A DNA stretch of 64,000 bases from Himantopus leucocephalus (lineage: Eukaryota; Chordata; Aves; Charadriiformes; Recurvirostridae). Positions within the stretch are counted from its first letter, which is position 1. Every line of letters begins with the position of its first letter. Under the pieces are notes generated by a model that saw only the letters and a program-made list of their open reading frames with translations, was not told where the DNA came from and searched no databases. The stretch lies in contig RSEF01000003.1 of the NCBI GenBank assembly GCA_003993805.1, positions 89,783,401 to 89,847,400 of the forward strand. Reading direction: 5' to 3'. Positions 60,323 through 64,000 of the stretch are shown in pieces. A program made the translations under genes and the position numbers.

Positions 60323-60900
60323 CGCCCAAAGAGGCGGCGGGGCCTGGCCCTTCCCCCGGCCTGCGCGCTCCGCCGCCCACCCCCACTGCGGAAGGCTGGG
60401 TGACCCGCAGCGGCGGCGGCGCCGCCGAGGCCCGGCCCTCTCCCGCTCCCCAGTCCGCGCGCACGGCGGCCCGGGCCGCGCTGCCTTCCGGCCCCCGTGC
60501 AGGAGGAAGCGGCGGCAGCGCGCCCGCTCCTCCCTCACCCTGCCCGCCACCAGCAGCCCCCCGGGCGGTTGCCAGCCGGGCCTGGCCCAGCAGCCGCCGA
60601 TGGCGCCCGGCGGGGGAGACGGGCCTGGCCGGGACTCCGCCGGAGGCGAGCGCACGGGGAGGACGAGGAAACGGTGCGCGCCGCGCTGCCGCCCCTCTCC
60701 TCCATGAACGGCGCGGCGGGGCCTCACCAGCGCTTCCCTGCCGAGACCCCCGGCTGGCCCGCCCCGCCGGCCGTCCGGCCCGCCACCCGCAGCGGGGGCC
60801 GCCGGCTTCCCCGGCCCCTAGACGATAAAATGGCCGCAGTAGGGCTGCGCCCGGTAATGCCTCGGGCTCTCCCGCTGCTGCCTTGATGAGCTCGGAGGCA

Positions 60901-63900
60901 GCAGCTTTTGGGAGGTGAGGAGGTGGATCGGACTGCGTAAAATGAATGAACTTTGACGAGTGCGGGAGTCCATTGCGCAGGACTGGAGCCCGTGGGTCTC
61001 ACCTCGCTCGTGCTCGGGCAAAAGGCCACAAAGGTCTAACGAGTTCTTACCAATCATAAAATCCTCTGTGGCCCTATCAAGGCATATTTAAATCCAAAAC
61101 TTGGATTCTGTAAAACGTACGACGTTGCCAAGCCAACTATACAGAATTTGCAAGTCATGGCCTCAGGTATATTTGGCTTTTAAAATCAAAAAATCCTTTT
61201 TTAGCATGTAAGGTTTTACATTTTAAAAAGCTTTCTTGTGAAGCCTAAGTACCACAACCATACACCCTTTAAAAACTGGAAAGTAAGTTATGGCAGTGTG
61301 CAGTTAGTGAAAACCAGATACTCCTTTCCTGGACAGGTTCCTTTGTCTGGAATTCTACTCACCCCACTTCTACTGCAGAATCGGGGAATTTTTATGTCTA
61401 ATTTAAAGTACCCAGTTTCTAAAATGACTAATCCCTGAAAAGTGAGCTTCCAAAAATGCTTAAACTTCAGGGTTTGCAGACTAAAGTCCTAAATTAGGTA
61501 AGTTCGAGTACATACTGCACATGAAAATTAAAAACTAGAGAGAGGAAAACTCTTTTGTTTTCCTTTAAGCCTTCTAAATTTGTTATTTTCCTTCCCGAAT
61601 TTTCTGTATTGACACCAACCATATTCATAAGCCAATGTGTTTAAAAATACTTTTAAGTAAGAGTGCTCAGTTTTTACACAAGCAAGAGGTAAAAAGAAGC
61701 AGAGCAGAGTGCAGGGCTGGCCTGGAAGAAGACAAACGAGATGAGAGACTGCTCCCTGAATGCTATGTCACACCACCAGAGTCAACAAGACATTAGAATT
61801 CCAAAAGCTGGACCAGTGCTGGTGAACCTACATACCTCGATCTTCAAAATCTCTTTAGAAAAAACTTTTTTCTGAAAGAGAGATCACAAAATGTTCTTGT
61901 TTCATTAGTAATAAAATTAACAGGAAACAATTAGGAAAAATTGGTGCAAGCTAATTATACAGAAACCAGAAGACCATAAGTTTAATAGAAACCTAATATT
62001 GAAAAACAAACAAAACCAGAAAAAAGGAAATTTAGAATCTAATTTTCAAAAAAAATACCGTATTGTATCTCAGAAGGGTATTGTCTAGACAGAAAGTTTA
62101 CTGCAGAGGTTACAGCATTAATCCACAAAAAAAAAGTTCTTATTGACAGTTGAAACCAGACTGCTTCAGGTCTACCCAGTTCTTCACATTTTTTAAAAAA
62201 ACCTAAGGATTATGAATTACGATTATGAATTATTTGAATAAAAGTTTGAGACACAGTAGTGTGCTTTAGTCAATCAAGTCAGGGTATCAAATATAGCTTC
62301 ATAGCCTTATTTTTAGTGAACTGAGCCACAGTATAGACTAAAATGCCTTTTAAAGTAGAAATGACAAGGGGAGAAGTTATCAATATTCATCTGGATGCAT
62401 GGTTGATTCTAGACTTTTTGATTGATAATTTAACATCTACTTTTTATGGAGAAGAGCTGCCCCAAAATTACATCTCACTGCAGTGTTCTTTTTTCCTTTA
62501 TTTTGAAGCTCTTGAAGGATGCAAGAGAATAGTATGTAGTCAAATCTCTTGTTCATTTGTTTTTCATTAAGCTTTTATTAGTAGTCTATTCTCAGCCTTA
62601 GAGTGGTTTTGTTCATTTGAGAAGTATTTGTGAGGGAATGGAATACTGATGACACTCAAGCCTTACAAAATCTTTTCAGCATCCTCTTAACTTTGCTTAG
62701 AAGCAGTATAAGAAGTAACTTAGTGATCAATGAGAAAGAGAAAATTAGCATTCCCCTTCCTGCTGGGGGAAATCATACAGAATTTACTGAGTTTTCTTTC
62801 TCTTCTCAGCCAAAATGTTAATTGTGTTCACAGAACAAGAGCCCAGGGATGAAACGCATCAGATCATTACTTCCTGGCCTTTAGCAGCCACTAGAAGTTG
62901 ACTAGTCCCACTATAAGTAGTTGACAATTGCAGGACACAATCTAAGATCCTGAATTTACAAACACTTGCATGTGCGCAGCTCCGTTGGCACAGCACCGCG
63001 TAGAGTGTAAAGCTGATTACTTCATTAGGCAATAATGAAGAATTTGTGTTTCACCTTAGAAATCTAATTTTTCCTTCTCTTCCCACAATGAAAAGATTGT
63101 TATTAATGAATGCGGCTTAGATGATTCAGTACTGAAATTATGGAAAAAATACGTCTTTTTTTCTTTGTATTTCTGATTCTTTCCAATTACTTCTTGCTTT
63201 CTCTATGTTTTTTAAGGTTAGCCAACAAAATGAGGGTGGCTACTCCATAGAAACACTATTTCCTTACTTAAGGAATAAAATTGAATTGGGATTGCAGTTT
63301 TGCAGCTTCTGTAGTTGTGGTAGTGTAGATTACTTAATTTTCTTTACTGCTACATAAATTGCATACAGAAGTTTAAGGGAATTTATAGGCACCTTGAATA
63401 ATTTTTTGTTGTGTACAACCCACGAACCCATTCTACAGACTATAAATTAATGCTTTATAACTGTCCCACCTTTCAGAAAATAATGGTTATGGGCTGAATT
63501 ATTTTTCACTGTTTTCCACTATTGTTCTTAGAACTGTTCCTTGAATGTATTAATGATGCAGAATCTGTGTCCTTTGTTAAAAGAAACAGTTTTGTTGCTG
63601 TCCTCATGACCTTATGCCTGTTTTTTCTCTGTGCATTTTTAAAGCAAAATCAGATTTATTTCTTGTGCTTGCAATGTCTTGTTCTTGCTATTAAAGCTAG
63701 TGTTTAAATTTTAGGGTTTTTTTACCGGATATTCCAGGATAGCTCACATACTGTAGATAACTCTTCAGGAACGCTGCCAAATGGGATGGTACTCCCAAAT
63801 GGAAAAGTACCATTCGTCTGTGTTCTAGGACTTATAATGATACATCAAGATGTGGAAGTGTTTTTTGTTAAATTTTGGTATCAAAGATAGCTTGTTGAGT

Positions 63901-64000
63901 AGGTAGTAGATAACTACGGACTGCTTAAAATCATCAGACTTTGTCTAAAATGTTTTCTTAATTCCTTCCTTGAAGGAGATCTGTTTTTTAAATCTGATCA
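60901..64000. other. Upstream intergenic flank of SENP6
   Basis: The CpG island fades by about 61.0 kb, and the rest is AT-rich. I find no exon, repeat family or RNA gene. In human the next gene on this side is FILIP1 (from memory); nothing resembling it is visible here. Confidence 0.6.

Larger units (their letters stand above)
60130..60900 (-). promoter_or_regulatory. CpG-island promoter and 5' UTR region of SENP6
   Basis: About 0.75 kb of very GC- and CpG-rich sequence surrounds the start codon, in sharp contrast to the AT-rich rest. GC boxes are visible (CCGCCCACCC near 60371, CCCGCCCCGCC near 60759). AAAATGGCCGC near 60830 resembles a YY1 site. No TATA box is evident, as usual for a housekeeping promoter. 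The transcription start cannot be fixed from sequence; it should lie within this island upstream of 60288. Confidence 0.8.

Noticed and set aside
59994..60828. Several 110-237-codon frames on both strands
   Set aside because: Produced by CpG-island composition and by Ns inside a gap; Pro/Arg/Ala-rich, no motifs. Only the short frame starting at 60288 and ending at the donor at 60242 fits SENP6.
60901..64000. A divergent gene sharing the CpG-island promoter
   Set aside because: No exon with plausible splice sites or recognisable protein was found on the plus strand.

Overview
The window is vertebrate nuclear DNA, very probably from a bird. It is AT-rich and intron-dominated, with one CpG island near 60.1-60.9 kb. 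It carries several CR1 LINE copies, including the typical avian 3' tails (ATTCTATGATTCT type), and a solo LTR of a type I recognise from neoavian genomes. Species is not determinable by eye. Three 100-N assembly gaps are present (14039-14138, 37866-37965, 60025-60124), plus single Ns in homopolymers.

One protein-coding gene fills almost the whole window on the minus strand: SENP6, the SUMO2/3-chain-editing protease of the ULP/SENP family. I could place 20 coding exons by reading the minus strand, matching GT-AG borders, checking that phases join, and comparing with the human protein from memory. The ATG is at 60288, in the CpG island. The last visible exon ends at 648. The final exons, which carry the catalytic Asp and Cys, lie beyond the left edge. 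The visible exons join without a frameshift into about 943 codons. They cover the disordered N-terminal half (SUMO-interacting motifs, basic patches, a Cys-pair knuckle), the start of the split protease domain, the catalytic His, and the long acidic insertion in the protease domain.

Two places deserve attention in the gene. One exon of about 60 codons, expected between 15143 and 13448 from the human protein, is not visible; an assembly gap inside a CR1 lies in that intron. The exon at 19915-20317 opens with 33 codons encoding a C-x2-C-x9-C-x2-C knuckle. That segment can be removed in frame by an internal 3' splice site, which would give the form I remember for the human protein. There is also a 21-nt microexon.

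Layout: 1-13.5 kb, protease-domain exons; 13.5-15.1 kb, CR1, gap and missing exon; 15.1-26.2 kb, central SIM and basic exons; 31.6-46.0 kb, N-terminal exons; 46.0-60.2 kb, a 14-kb first intron holding an ancient CR1 relic, a solo ERV LTR, a 1.6-kb CR1 and a 3' CR1 fragment close to exon 1; 60.2-61 kb, first exon and CpG-island promoter; 61-64 kb, upstream sequence with no gene I can support. I saw no RNA genes, CRISPR arrays or bacterial-type features.
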